Part shown: positions 16,752 through 24,778 of the stretch, piece after piece
How positions within the stretch are numbered: the first letter of the stretch is position 1
Layout: each line of letters starts with the position of its first letter
DNA from: Bacillaceae bacterium S4-13-56
Lineage (GTDB): Bacteria > Bacillota > Bacilli > Bacillales > JAWJLM01
Assembly (NCBI GenBank): GCA_040191315.1
Contig: JAWJLM010000008.1
Span: 1 to 64,000 of the forward strand
Reading direction: 5' to 3'
Length of the DNA: 64,000 nt
Notes under the pieces: model-generated
Database searches by the model: none
Told to the model about the DNA's origin: nothing
The model's input: only the letters and a program-made list of their open reading frames with translations
Made by a program: the position numbers and the translations under genes

Positions 16752-16780
16752 AAAAAGGGGCTCTACCAATGTAGAACCCC
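16752..16780 (-). terminator. Terminator of the Cys-rich protein gene
   Basis: On the minus strand GGGGTTCTAC-ATTG-GTAGAGCCCC followed by TTTTT (16752-16780), 9 bp after the stop codon. A strong intrinsic terminator. Confidence 0.93.
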
Positions 16781-16788
16781 ACCTAAAT

Positions 16789-17160
16789 TTAAATAGCTGC
16801 AAATTCATTGCATTCTTTAGCGCAATGAAAACAAGTTTGTGCGCATCTTTGTGATTCTGGATCTGGGAACTGACGGCAAGTATTTCCACAGACTTCACAA
16901 ACATAAGCACAATATTTAGCTAATGATTTTGAAAGTTGGCTATTTCTCGCAAGATATCTTGACATTAATTCGCACATATCAGCACAGTCACGCAAATGGC
17001 TAAGTTGAATTCCTCTGCCGTACATATCCTTTGATTTATGCAACATTCCAATCATATGTTCGCAGGTTGCAGCACAGTCCTGTACTGTGCCTAATAACCC
17101 TTCAGATAAATGATCATGTGGCATGAATTGGTCACCATGATAGTGTTCGTATTGATGCAC
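16789..17160 (-). CDS. Four-helix-bundle copper-binding protein (DUF326/Csp-like, YhjQ-type)
   Basis: 123 aa with Cys spaced in repeating helical CxxxC patterns: CAATC, CADMC, CAYVCEVCGNTC, CAQTCFHCAKEC. This spacing is diagnostic of the DUF326/Csp family, whose four-helix bundles store Cu(I) or bind other thiophilic metals. The His-rich start (MHQYEHYHGDQFMPHDH) could add metal binding. Bacillus YhjQ is a likely relative. It has no signal peptide, so it is cytosolic or spore-associated. It lies next to the UGA-containing redox genes but is separated by its own terminator. Confidence 0.88.
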   Translation of the reverse strand: MHQYEHYHGDQFMPHDHLSEGLLGTVQDCAATCEHMIGMLHKSKDMYGRGIQLSHLRDCADMCELMSRYLARNSQLSKSLAKYCAYVCEVCGNTCRQFPDPESQRCAQTCFHCAKECNEFAAI

Positions 17161-17367
17161 TAGTAATTCCTCCCTGTGTTTTATTGTCTAGGCATAAGTA
17201 TCATATGATAACCACCTATCAAAGGGATGGGCGAATCGCTTATTTATTGTATTATTTTAAATTTACTTTGAAACATTTAAAAAAGGAAATACCATTGATA
17301 ATTATTTAGAGAGAATGCCTTAGTTGCACTTATGCAGATAGGAAAGTTTTATACTTTCCTATCTGTT

Positions 17368-17398
17368 AAAAAAGCCCCTAACTAAAGTTAGGAGCTTT
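17368..17398 (-). terminator. Terminator of the Sec GrdB-like/peroxiredoxin operon
   Basis: On the minus strand AAAGCTCCTAAC-TTTA-GTTAGGGGCTTT followed by T's, just after the stop at 17408. A second perfect palindrome, GATAGGAAAG/CTTTCCTATC, lies immediately beyond (17336-17362). Confidence 0.88.
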
Positions 17399-17407
17399 GA
17401 CTATTTT

Positions 17408-18112
17408 TCACTTATAACTCGGAAATCCTACTTCATGAATATTTCCTGGCTCTTGTCTTTCCATTAATTCAGCAAGAGCTGCTTCTAGGACCTTTCGTTG
17501 GGTGTTCTTATCATGAGGCTTTCCGAGGGAATGCCCAAATTCGAAGCCCATTGGATGAATCGCACGAGGCGGTCTCATTAAGCTTGATTGTTCAACATCC
17601 AAAGTAATTAAAGATGTTGGAATACCTTGTGCTTCAATTCCGCGTTGCACTGTAACTACAGTACGATGACAAAGTGGTCAGCCAGCTGTTAAGAGAACTG
17701 CATCAGCTTTTGAGCGAACAACTTCTTTAACTAACGCTGGAACCGTTTCTTTGTTAATTTTATTTAATCTCATTGAATAGCCCATCATTGTTAGGTGCTT
17801 TTCAGCTACCCCACCAAGATCACCATCGTTAACCATTTCACGTAAACGATCAATTGGGAAAACGCAATTAATATCTTCTTTAGGGTAATCCGTATTATAG
17901 TGATCTTTTGGAGCAGAGTGAGTTACGGTCAAATCTTCTGCTTGAACATCACCAGGAATTACACGATACGTAGCATCTCCTTCAGCGGGATCTGTATTAT
18001 ATGGTTCTTGGTCCTTTAAATGAACACCTGAAGTTGACACGATCATGATTGTCATTTCATGTAGCGGTTTGTTGACAGGTGTATATGGGATCGCTTTTCT
18101 TGATAATTCCAT
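17408..18112 (-). CDS. Selenoprotein: GrdB/PrdB-like reductase family protein with in-frame UGA (Sec145)
   Basis: Read through the TGA at 17678-17680 this is a 234-aa protein. Sequence around it is LLTAG-U-PLCHRTVVTVQRG, a UxxC redox motif at the site of the conserved Cys/Sec in the glycine/sarcosine/betaine/D-proline reductase selenoprotein B family. Family features continue seamlessly past the UGA (GIEAQGIPTSLITLD, PPRAIHPMGFEFGHSLG), in the same frame. A hairpin at 17647-17664 begins 13 nt after the UGA. It is much shorter than anaerobic GrdB, and no other Grd/Prd subunit gene is present, so a stand-alone thiol/selenol redox role with the adjacent peroxiredoxin is more likely (inference). 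The 48 bp between the two genes suggest one operon. Confidence 0.9.
17647..17664 (-). promoter_or_regulatory. Candidate bacterial SECIS of the GrdB-like gene
   Basis: mRNA-sense GTACTGTA-GT-TACAGTGC: an 8-bp stem (one G-U pair) with a GU apical loop, starting 13 nt 3' of the UGA. This matches the bacterial SECIS pattern as I recall it: a G within the first two loop bases, and the loop 16-37 nt from the UGA. Confidence 0.75.
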
Positions 18113-18160
18113 ACACTACCACCTCATTTTTTTCTAATAGCTTGTCTAGCCTTTTTAAAT

Positions 18161-18667
18161 TTAGAAGTTTAATTTTCGAAGAACGTCAAAGATCTCTTCA
18201 TTGTCAGGTTGCTTATCGATTGGATGTACATCAATGAATTGAACAACGCCTTCTTTATCGATAACAAACAATGCTCGCTCAGATGCACCGTAAGCTGGTT
18301 TCCCTTTTTCTTTACGTAGTACTCCGAATTTTTCAGAAACCTCACCATGAGGATAGAAATCAGAGCAAAGTGGATAAGAAATTCCACCAAGTGATTTTTG
18401 CCAAGCCTCATGGCTATCAACACTATCAACACTTATACCCAAAACTTGGGTATCAAACTCTTCAAAACGAGGAAGATCGTCCTCGTATGAAGGCATTTGC
18501 GCACCTCAGACAGGTGTCCAATCTAGAGGGTAAAAACTAATAAATACATTTTTGTCTCCAAGATAGTCACTTAGTTTTACTTCGCGACCACCATGTGCGG
18601 GCAATGTGAAGTCTGGTGCCTTGTCACCAACCTTTAGGGTACTTGTTTCAGTAGCTCCTTGTGGCAT
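18161..18667 (-). CDS. Selenoprotein: peroxiredoxin with in-frame UGA as peroxidatic residue (Sec54)
   Basis: A 168-aa AhpC/TSA-type peroxiredoxin when read through TGA at 18506-18508. Before it: [17 protein letters not shown] and [13 protein letters not shown]; after it [17 protein letters not shown]. The classical motif is FYPLDxTPVC, so UGA sits exactly at the peroxidatic Cys. A candidate resolving Cys101 is in YPLCSDF. Sec should make the enzyme a fast peroxide reductase. The start at 18667 has AGGAG 7 nt upstream. A strong hairpin begins 13 nt after the UGA. Read as a stop codon, the UGA would leave a late-starting fragment with no active site, so read-through is the better explanation. 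Confidence 0.93.
18460..18492 (-). promoter_or_regulatory. Candidate bacterial SECIS of the peroxiredoxin gene
   Basis: mRNA-sense CTTCA-T-ACGAGGA-CGATCT-TCCTCGT-TT-TGAAG: a 12-bp interrupted stem with loop CGAUCU (G in second place), starting 13 nt after the UGA. It lies inside the coding sequence, as in bacteria. Confidence 0.8.
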
Positions 18668-18680
18668 ATTCATTCTCCTT

Positions 18681-18871
18681 CCTTATTACCAAATTCTCGG
18701 TAAAATTAAACATCCTCTAGTTTCACCATATTTAAATGAAATTAATCCTTTAAAGGAAAAAACAAGAGGAAGTTTTTTACCGCAAGTTCTATTTTGCAGA
18801 AATTGTGAAAAAATGTACAGCAATATGCACAATTCCCAAAAAATATTAAAAGCCAATATTTTCTACAAAAA
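18681..18871. promoter_or_regulatory. Upstream region of the peroxiredoxin operon
   Basis: 190 bp between the hypothetical gene at 18872 and the peroxiredoxin start. A promoter for the two-gene operon must lie here on the minus strand, but no -35/-10 pair or PerR-like box can be called with confidence. Confidence 0.35.
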
Positions 18872-19156
18872 TCATTCCTTTATATGATCTTTACAAAAAG
18901 AAAGGATCTCCTCTTCCTCGTCTTCTTCTAAAGCAAAATCAAGAGGTTTATTGCTAGTTGCTTCATAAAACTGATAATTAACAATCCTTACATCTTCACC
19001 GTAAATGGCAAGAATAACTTTCAAGGATAGACCTTCTTCACTATACAATTCATCATCCTCTTCTACTTCCACCTCTAAAAGAAACTCATAACGATCCCCT
19101 TCAATAATTCCGGTTGGATCATTCCACTTTTCAACAGAATAACTTTTTACTTCCAT
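18872..19156 (-). CDS. DUF6509-like conserved hypothetical protein
   Basis: 94 aa, very acidic. It opens MEVKSYSVEKWNDPTGIIEG and ends DFALEEDEEEEILSFCKDHI. The pattern resembles a small Bacillaceae family I recall as DUF6509. No membrane segment or catalytic motif. It lies 15 bp downstream of the next gene, probably in one operon. Function unknown. Confidence 0.7.
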   Translation of the reverse strand: MEVKSYSVEKWNDPTGIIEGDRYEFLLEVEVEEDDELYSEEGLSLKVILAIYGEDVRIVNYQFYEATSNKPLDFALEEDEEEEILSFCKDHIKE

Positions 19157-19171
19157 TATTTAGACCACCTT

Positions 19172-19804
19172 CTATATCGTTTTAGTATAATATTTTTTCC
19201 CTTTTTCATCTGTATCTTCGACAAACCCCATTTTTTTCAAATAATTAATATGATCGGGATTTGAACTATAACTAATAAAAATTGTATATCCTTGACTTAA
19301 AAAATAAGTCTTACTTGATTCATAGATAAATGATCCAATTTTAAAATCACGATACTCAGGAATGACAAAGTCCAACATAATCTCTAATGTATGCTCATTA
19401 TGTCTCTTAGCAATAAACAAACCAGCTGGCACCATATTTCTTAAGATAAACAATTTAACCTCTGATTTTATGGGATCTACTTCTGAAAGTGAAAAATACT
19501 TTTCAATTCCAGATTCATAAAAATCAAGAAAATGCTGTACATATGGAGAATCATTTTCAATAGGAAGTAATTTAAAATATTCTTTTGAATTATAAATTTT
19601 GTATAAATAATATACATTGATCAAAACAATACCTAAATTCATAAAACCTACAGGAAGAGCCCCAATTAGAAATCCATATAAGGCAAAGATAGCAGAACCA
19701 ATCAAATTCACCCATCTTAACTTAATAATGGAACTCATCAATAGTGATATTAATACAATCAAAGAAGCTAAATAGCCTAACCATTCTAACCAATCAAAAG
19801 CCAT
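19172..19804 (-). CDS. YgjV-like membrane domain fused to a GNAT-like acetyltransferase domain
   Basis: 210 aa. Residues 1-75 are three membrane helices (WLGYLASLIVLISLLM, LIGSAIFALYGFLIG, FMNLGIVLINVYYLYKIYNS) resembling the YgjV family. Residues 80-210 look like a GNAT fold (IPEYRDFKIGSFIYESSKTY, then YLKKMGFVEDTDEKGKKYY). Such fusions occur in several bacterial groups; the substrate is unknown. Transcribed with the small acidic protein downstream. Confidence 0.72.
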   Translation of the reverse strand: MAFDWLEWLGYLASLIVLISLLMSSIIKLRWVNLIGSAIFALYGFLIGALPVGFMNLGIVLINVYYLYKIYNSKEYFKLLPIENDSPYVQHFLDFYESGIEKYFSLSEVDPIKSEVKLFILRNMVPAGLFIAKRHNEHTLEIMLDFVIPEYRDFKIGSFIYESSKTYFLSQGYTIFISYSSNPDHINYLKKMGFVEDTDEKGKKYYTKTI

Positions 19805-19984
19805 TACTATTCCCCTTTCAAAAATTAAATACGGACTATTATAACATACTTTCTAAACATGCCAACATCAACTGGTTATTAGTATGTACGAAAATGCAAC
19901 TCTCATAATAAATATTGCTTGACATTTTGTTAAAAATTTCAGAATATTTAATATAGTAAGTGTAAATTAAGGGGGTATGAGTCA

Positions 19985-21382
19985 TTGATTGAATTTCTAG
20001 AAACATTTAATGAAAAAGGTGCTGAGGTTTTAGAGGAGATTGGAGGTTATGTTTGGGGTCCATTTTTACTAATTTTATTGGTTGGTACAGGTCTTTTTCT
20101 TTCTATTCGTTTGTTATTTCTTCAATTTCGAGCTTTGCCTTACGCTTTAAAACTTTCTTTCAGTAAGCATCAAGACAAAGAGTCCGAGGGTGATATTACT
20201 CATTATCAAGCTTTAACTACTGCACTTGCTGCAACAGTGGGTACAGGGAATATTGCAGGGGTGGCAACTGCTGTCGTTGCCGGTGGACCCGGGGCAGTTT
20301 TTTGGATGTGGATTACTGCTCTTGTAGGAATGGCTACCAAGTATGCGGAAGCCCTTTTAGCGGTTAAATATCGTGTAAAGAATGACAAGGGAGAAATGTC
20401 TGGTGGACCAATGTATTATTTGGAACGGGGTATTAATAACAAAGCAGGTAAGGTTTTAGGAGTCATGTTTGCCATTTTTGCTGCTATTGCGGCATTTGGA
20501 ATTGGAAATATGGTTCAATCTAATACTGCTGCTGCTTCTCTGGAAGAAACGTTTTCTATTCACCCCTTTATCACTGGTATTGTCTTTGCTGTATTAGCAG
20601 CATTAGTCATTCTTGGGGGAATTAAGAGTATTGGAAAAGTTACAGCATTTTTTGTTCCTATTATGGCTGCTTTCTATGTTATTGGTGGACTAATTGTTAT
20701 AGTAACGAACTTCAATTTAGTTGGAGATGCTGTAGGTTTAATTTTTAGTGATGCATTTTCAGGAAATGCAGTGGCTGGTGGTCTTTTAGGTACAGCTATT
20801 CGATATGGTGTAGCTCGAGGCGTATTCTCCAATGAAGCTGGTCTAGGTTCTGCTCCTATTGCTGCAGCAGCTGCTAAGACAGACTACCCGGCTCGTCAAG
20901 CATTAGTATCTATGACACAGGTATTTATTGATACAATTGTAATCTGTTCAATTACGGGTATTACCATTGTCATGGCAAATCAATGGGGAGACGGATTAGA
21001 TGGGTCTACACTAACTAGTGCCTCTTTTGCTCAATTCTTAGGATCAGCAGGTAATTACATTGTTACCTTTGGTGTATTATTCTTTACATTCTCTACTATT
21101 CTTGGATGGGCATACTATGGAGAAAAATCTATCGATTACCTTTTGGGAGATCAAGGTGTTAAAATTTATCGTTATTTCTATATTTTCTTTATTTTTGTTG
21201 GAGCCTCTGTTTCCTTAGATGTTGTATTTGGCTTTGCAGATATTATGAACGGCCTTATGGCATTTCCGAACTTAATTGGCCTTCTTGCTCTGTCTGGGGT
21301 AGTTGTGGCTGAAACTAAAAAGTTTATGAAAGTTGCCAAGGAAGAGAAGCTACAATCTGCTGGAAGTTCATTGGATGCTTAG
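19985..21382 (+). CDS. Alanine/glycine:cation symporter (AGCS family, AlsT-like)
   Basis: 465 aa with 10-11 membrane helices. AGCS signatures are present: TALAATVGTGNIAGVATAV near the N-terminus, GGPMYYLERG, and GLLGTAIRYGVARGVFSNEAGLGSAPIA in two parts near the middle. It imports small neutral amino acids with Na+. The start is TTG at 19985, with AAGGGGGT upstream; a nearby ATG (19978) is out of frame and stops at once. Monocistronic; followed by a strong bidirectional terminator. Confidence 0.93.
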   Translation: MIEFLETFNEKGAEVLEEIGGYVWGPFLLILLVGTGLFLSIRLLFLQFRALPYALKLSFSKHQDKESEGDITHYQALTTALAATVGTGNIAGVATAVVAGGPGAVFWMWITALVGMATKYAEALLAVKYRVKNDKGEMSGGPMYYLERGINNKAGKVLGVMFAIFAAIAAFGIGNMVQSNTAAASLEETFSIHPFITGIVFAVLAALVILGGIKSIGKVTAFFVPIMAAFYVIGGLIVIVTNFNLVGDAVGLIFSDAFSGNAVAGGLLGTAIRYGVARGVFSNEAGLGSAPIAAAAAKTDYPARQALVSMTQVFIDTIVICSITGITIVMANQWGDGLDGSTLTSASFAQFLGSAGNYIVTFGVLFFTFSTILGWAYYGEKSIDYLLGDQGVKIYRYFYIFFIFVGASVSLDVVFGFADIMNGLMAFPNLIGLLALSGVVVAETKKFMKVAKEEKLQSAGSSLDA

Positions 21383-21397
21383 ATTGATAATATTTGC

Positions 21398-21433
21398 AAA
21401 AAAAGAACTGCTCCATTAGGAGCAGTTCTTTTT
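21398..21433. terminator. Bidirectional terminator
   Basis: A7 then GAACTGCTCC-ATTA-GGAGCAGTTC then T5, between the converging symporter and OsmC genes. Confidence 0.93.
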
Positions 21434-21897
21434 CATTCCTCTGTAATTTCCCAATCATAAGTTAATTCAACACTACCTTTTAAGGTCTGTGCTACCGGAC
21501 AATTTCTTTCGAATACCCGTAAGGACCTCTCAGCCTCTTCCCTTTTTCCTTTTGGGATAGTTACGTCAAAATGGATGTCAATTGCTGTTATTTTCATAAC
21601 CCCTTCTGGTGCTTCTATTTTTCCCCTGGCATCGGCTTTTACTTTATCTGGTGATGTTGGTATTTTACGCGCCTCCAGCGCGCCGGATAATGTACCAACC
21701 ATTCATCCACCAGCAGCAGCTACAATATGGTCCAAAGTTGAAGGGTACTCCTTTTCGGGAGTTGCTTTATAAAAATCTTTTACTCCCCCGTGAACACCAA
21801 AGTAAATGGGTTCTGAGAAATCAGCTATGTAAGCTCTTCGGTTAGGTCTTTCATCTTGAACGATATGAATCTTTGAGATTTCAATTAGATCAGACAT
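21433..21897 (-). CDS. Selenoprotein: OsmC-family peroxiredoxin with in-frame UGA (Sec65)
   Basis: 154 aa when read through TGA at 21703-21705. The context is TLDHIVAAAGG-U-MVGTLSGALEARKIP; in OsmC/Ohr proteins the peroxidatic Cys occupies exactly this place. The second catalytic Cys is Cys133 in VFERNCPVAQTL. The family reduces organic hydroperoxides. Start at 21897 follows a GGAGG site. A long hairpin follows the UGA. Two short proteins split at a stop codon would lack a complete fold, so read-through is favoured. Confidence 0.93.
21656..21699 (-). promoter_or_regulatory. Candidate bacterial SECIS of the OsmC gene
   Basis: mRNA-sense outer stem GTTGGTA/TACCAAC (7 bp), starting 3 nt after the UGA, and inner stem CGCGC-TGGAG-GCGCG at 21668-21682. 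The apical loop UGGAG has G in second place and lies 25 nt from the UGA, inside the expected range. Confidence 0.75.
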
Positions 21898-22061
21898 ATT
21901 TGCTCTACCTCCATTCTTTTTATATATTTATTCCCTTTCGTAAAACAAAAAAACTTCTTTCATTCCCCAGGCAAGCGCAAAATATGACAGGAATATCGAA
22001 TAAATATATTTTTCTTTATTAAAATTGAACAAAGCTCAGTATTTAATGTCGAACTGTCTGA

Positions 22062-22901
22062 TTATTTAAAAATTTTCCTGTGAACTAGTTTCTCCCAAAA
22101 ACGCCAGTGTAATTTGTTTTTCACAAAGATCATGAGTTTTGTTCCATTTCCTACTGGATACCGTAATTTTTTAAGTATCTTTTTTTGTGATAATTCAACT
22201 ATCAAATTTGCTACTTCAATAGGATCTCCGTGCTTTGACTTCCCTTTTTCTAATTCAGAAAGAATAGCATCCATGTAACCTTCATAATCTGGAATCGGTT
22301 CTTTAGATTTTGGCAATTCCATTCCTGATGTCCAAATATTCGTTTTATAAGATCCAGGCTCGATTAAAGCTACTTGAATACCAAGCGGACTTACTTCCAA
22401 TCTTAAACTCTCTGTATACCCTTCTATAGCATATTTAGAGGCGACATAAGGAGATAAGCCTGGAAAAGCCAACCGTCCACTAATGCTGCTTATATTAATA
22501 ATTGTTCCAAAGCGTTGCTTTCTCATCCGTGGTAAAACCATTTTAGTTACTGCCATTAGACCAAAGACATTTGTATCAAACTGTTTTTTATATTCCTCAA
22601 CAGAAACTTGTTCTACAAAACCACCCATGGCATAGCCTGCATTATTAACAAGCAAATCAACACGGTCCAATGATTCTAGTTTTCTCTGAAATTGATCAAA
22701 CGTTTGATTAATTGTTACATCTAACTCTAAAGGAGTAATTCTGTTTAAAATTTCTGGGTCCGACGTAATTGATTTAAAAACATCAGCCTTTTCTATATTC
22801 CTCATAGTAGCTAAAACATGAAACCCACTTTTAGCTAGTTCAATGGATGTCAATAAACCAAAGCCACTTGAAGAACCTGTCACGATTGCTACTTTGTTCA
22901 A
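22062..22901 (-). CDS. Short-chain dehydrogenase/reductase (SDR)
   Basis: About 279 aa classical SDR: N-terminal NAD(P) motif VTGSSSGFG, NNAG (LLVNNAGYAMGG), catalytic Ser in INISSISGR and YxxxK (YVASKYAIEG). The long C-terminus resembles the SDRs with specialised substrates (YP-x-G-NGTK region) annotated as oxidoreductases in bacilli. TTG at 22901 (MNKVAIVTG) with GGGGGAAA upstream is preferred over 22916. Substrate unknown. Followed upstream by a VOC-family gene on the same strand. Confidence 0.88.
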   Translation of the reverse strand: MNKVAIVTGSSSGFGLLTSIELAKSGFHVLATMRNIEKADVFKSITSDPEILNRITPLELDVTINQTFDQFQRKLESLDRVDLLVNNAGYAMGGFVEQVSVEEYKKQFDTNVFGLMAVTKMVLPRMRKQRFGTIINISSISGRLAFPGLSPYVASKYAIEGYTESLRLEVSPLGIQVALIEPGSYKTNIWTSGMELPKSKEPIPDYEGYMDAILSELEKGKSKHGDPIEVANLIVELSQKKILKKLRYPVGNGTKLMIFVKNKLHWRFWEKLVHRKIFK

Positions 22902-22935
22902 AACGATTTCCCCCAACCACTTTTAATAGCCTTAA

Positions 22936-23301
22936 TCATAGCCATTCTACTATTTCTATTCTGTTTCCAAAGGGATCCTGGACATAGATTCGATTAGCAC
23001 CAGGCAACAAATCATCACTTGTAAACTTAATTTGATTTTCATTCAAATAGATTTTCAGCTCTTCTAAATCTTGTACTTCAAAGGCTGGATGAGCCTTTTT
23101 AGCAGGAGTAAATGGCTCTTCAATTCCAATATGGACTTGATGATTTCCGGCTTGAAACCATACCCCACCTCTATTTTTTAAGTCTTCAGGTTTTTCAATT
23201 TCTTCAAATCCCAAAATATGACTAAAAAAATGACGAGCATCACTTTCAGATCCTTTAGGTGCAGCAAGCTGGACATGGTCAATTCCCTTAAATAAAAACA
23301 T
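22936..23301 (-). CDS. VOC/glyoxalase-superfamily protein
   Basis: 121 aa with paired beta-alpha-beta-beta-beta modules: KGIDHVQLAAPKGSE at the start and YVQDPFGNRIEIVEW at the end, with His and Glu in the metal-binding positions (DHVQL, QVHIGIEEP, NRIEIVE). The substrate could be a glyoxalase or resistance type. Probably cotranscribed with the SDR gene, 34 bp apart. Confidence 0.85.
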   Translation of the reverse strand: MFLFKGIDHVQLAAPKGSESDARHFFSHILGFEEIEKPEDLKNRGGVWFQAGNHQVHIGIEEPFTPAKKAHPAFEVQDLEELKIYLNENQIKFTSDDLLPGANRIYVQDPFGNRIEIVEWL

Positions 23302-23329
23302 AAATACTCTCCCCCATTCTACTCTTTCG

Positions 23330-23603
23330 TAATGAGTGGTTTTCTGAGAATTTGAACTTTAATAGTAAAAAAACTAGGAAAGTTGATCAAATTGAAACTT
23401 GCAAACAATTAATGATGAATGATTTAGGAATGGCAATTCTACCTGAAACATCAATTAAAAATCTTGGACAAAACTTCTATCATAAGGAAAGGCTTGAATT
23501 AAACGGAGAACTATTAAAACGTGATACTTGGGTTTGTTACTCAACTAAAGCTAAAGAGTTGCCTCAGGTTAGGGCATTTTTGAAAATGATCGAAGAAAAT
23601 TAA
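23330..23603 (+). pseudogene. C-terminal remnant of a LysR-family regulator
   Basis: About 85 codons matching the end of a LysR effector-binding domain: QIETCKQLMMNDLGMAILPE, then KELPQVRAFLKMIEEN. There is no HTH domain upstream; the sequence before it is the promoter side of the VOC gene. I read it as a fragment of a deleted regulator gene, perhaps once the divergent regulator of the SDR/VOC pair. Confidence 0.75.
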
Positions 23604-23617
23604 AAGTAACTACATAA

Positions 23618-24763
23618 TCATCTATTTCTATTACATGGAAAAGGAGTGCCAAAAGCTTGATGAACATTGTATAGTTTCGGATCAATATCCAATGGTAGAT
23701 CTAATACCATTTTAGAAATTTGGTAACCCAAATATGGACCAACTGTAAGCCCAGAAGAGCCTAGACCATTCGCCACAAACAATCCCTGATAATGTGGTGC
23801 TTTTCCGAAAACAGGTAAAAAACCTGGAGTAAAAGGACGAAAACCTACTCTTGTTTCTAAAATAATACTATCTGCTAAAGCGGGAGCAATTGCCAGAGCT
23901 TTGTTTAACACTTCTTGAATCCCACCAGCTGTTACTCTTAGGTCTTCTTTTTCCACATCATTCTCATGGGTTGCCCCTGCAATAATTCTTCCATTATCGT
24001 AAGCGAGTAGATATTGATCACTTGGTGGCATCACCACAGGCCAATGGCTAGTATCTTTATTCTTTATTCCGAAATGAAGGATTTGAGCTTTCTGAAAAGT
24101 TACTAAAAAATTTAAACCTAATGGCAATAATAGTTCTTTCCCCCAAGCACCAGCTGTAACAATTACAGAATCAGCAGGAATAAACTCTCCCTCTACCCTT
24201 ATGCCTTTAACTTTATTTTTCTGATATTCAAGAACAGCATCACCTACAATATGAATGGCACCTAATTTCTTAGAAGCGTTAAGGAGTGCATTTCGAAATG
24301 CCCTGCCATCAACACGTGCTCCTCCACTTACAAATAATGAAGAATAGTCACTGTCTAAAAGAGGAAATAGAGCTTTTGTTTCCTCTGAAGATAATCTTTT
24401 AATTTCTCCAATTTCTGGTGCATCATTTCTTCGGTCCTTTGCAATCTTTTCTAGCTTATCTAGTTTACTTTCCTCTTTTCGAATGCAGATTGTACCAACC
24501 TGAGAATATCCTACCTCGTATTCTCCTTCTTCTTCTAATTGTTTTATTAGGGAAGGATAATAGGCTGCTCCATTCTTTGCTAATGTATACCAGGCCTTAT
24601 TCCGTCTTTGGGAGAGCCATGGACAAATAATCCCAGCAGCAGCATCGGTTGCTTGTCCAGGATCATTTCGATCAACTAATAACACTTCTTTATTTTGTTT
24701 GGCTAAATGATAGGCGGTGGAAACACCAAGTATTCCTCCGCCTATAACAATAAATCGATTCAT
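23618..24763 (-). CDS. FAD-dependent amine/amino-acid oxidase (DAO family, ThiO/DadA-like)
   Basis: 381 aa. N-terminal dinucleotide motif IVIGGGILGVSTAYHLA, DAO-typical DAAAGIICPWLSQRR and a C-terminal FAD motif (GLFVANGLGSSGLTVGPYLG). Family members oxidise glycine, D-amino acids or N-methyl amino acids. No thiamine genes are adjacent, so glycine oxidase ThiO is not assured. It lies 15 bp downstream of fabF and probably shares its transcript. Confidence 0.85.
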   Translation of the reverse strand: MNRFIVIGGGILGVSTAYHLAKQNKEVLLVDRNDPGQATDAAAGIICPWLSQRRNKAWYTLAKNGAAYYPSLIKQLEEEGEYEVGYSQVGTICIRKEESKLDKLEKIAKDRRNDAPEIGEIKRLSSEETKALFPLLDSDYSSLFVSGGARVDGRAFRNALLNASKKLGAIHIVGDAVLEYQKNKVKGIRVEGEFIPADSVIVTAGAWGKELLLPLGLNFLVTFQKAQILHFGIKNKDTSHWPVVMPPSDQYLLAYDNGRIIAGATHENDVEKEDLRVTAGGIQEVLNKALAIAPALADSIILETRVGFRPFTPGFLPVFGKAPHYQGLFVANGLGSSGLTVGPYLGYQISKMVLDLPLDIDPKLYNVHQAFGTPFPCNRNR

Positions 24764-24778
24764 ACCAACACCTGTTTT

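Noticed and set aside
17408..18667. Two adjacent pseudogenes broken by stop codons.
   Set aside because: UGA lies exactly at the redox residue in both, reading frame and family features continue after it, and a hairpin follows each at the same 13-nt spacing. Decay would not produce this pattern.
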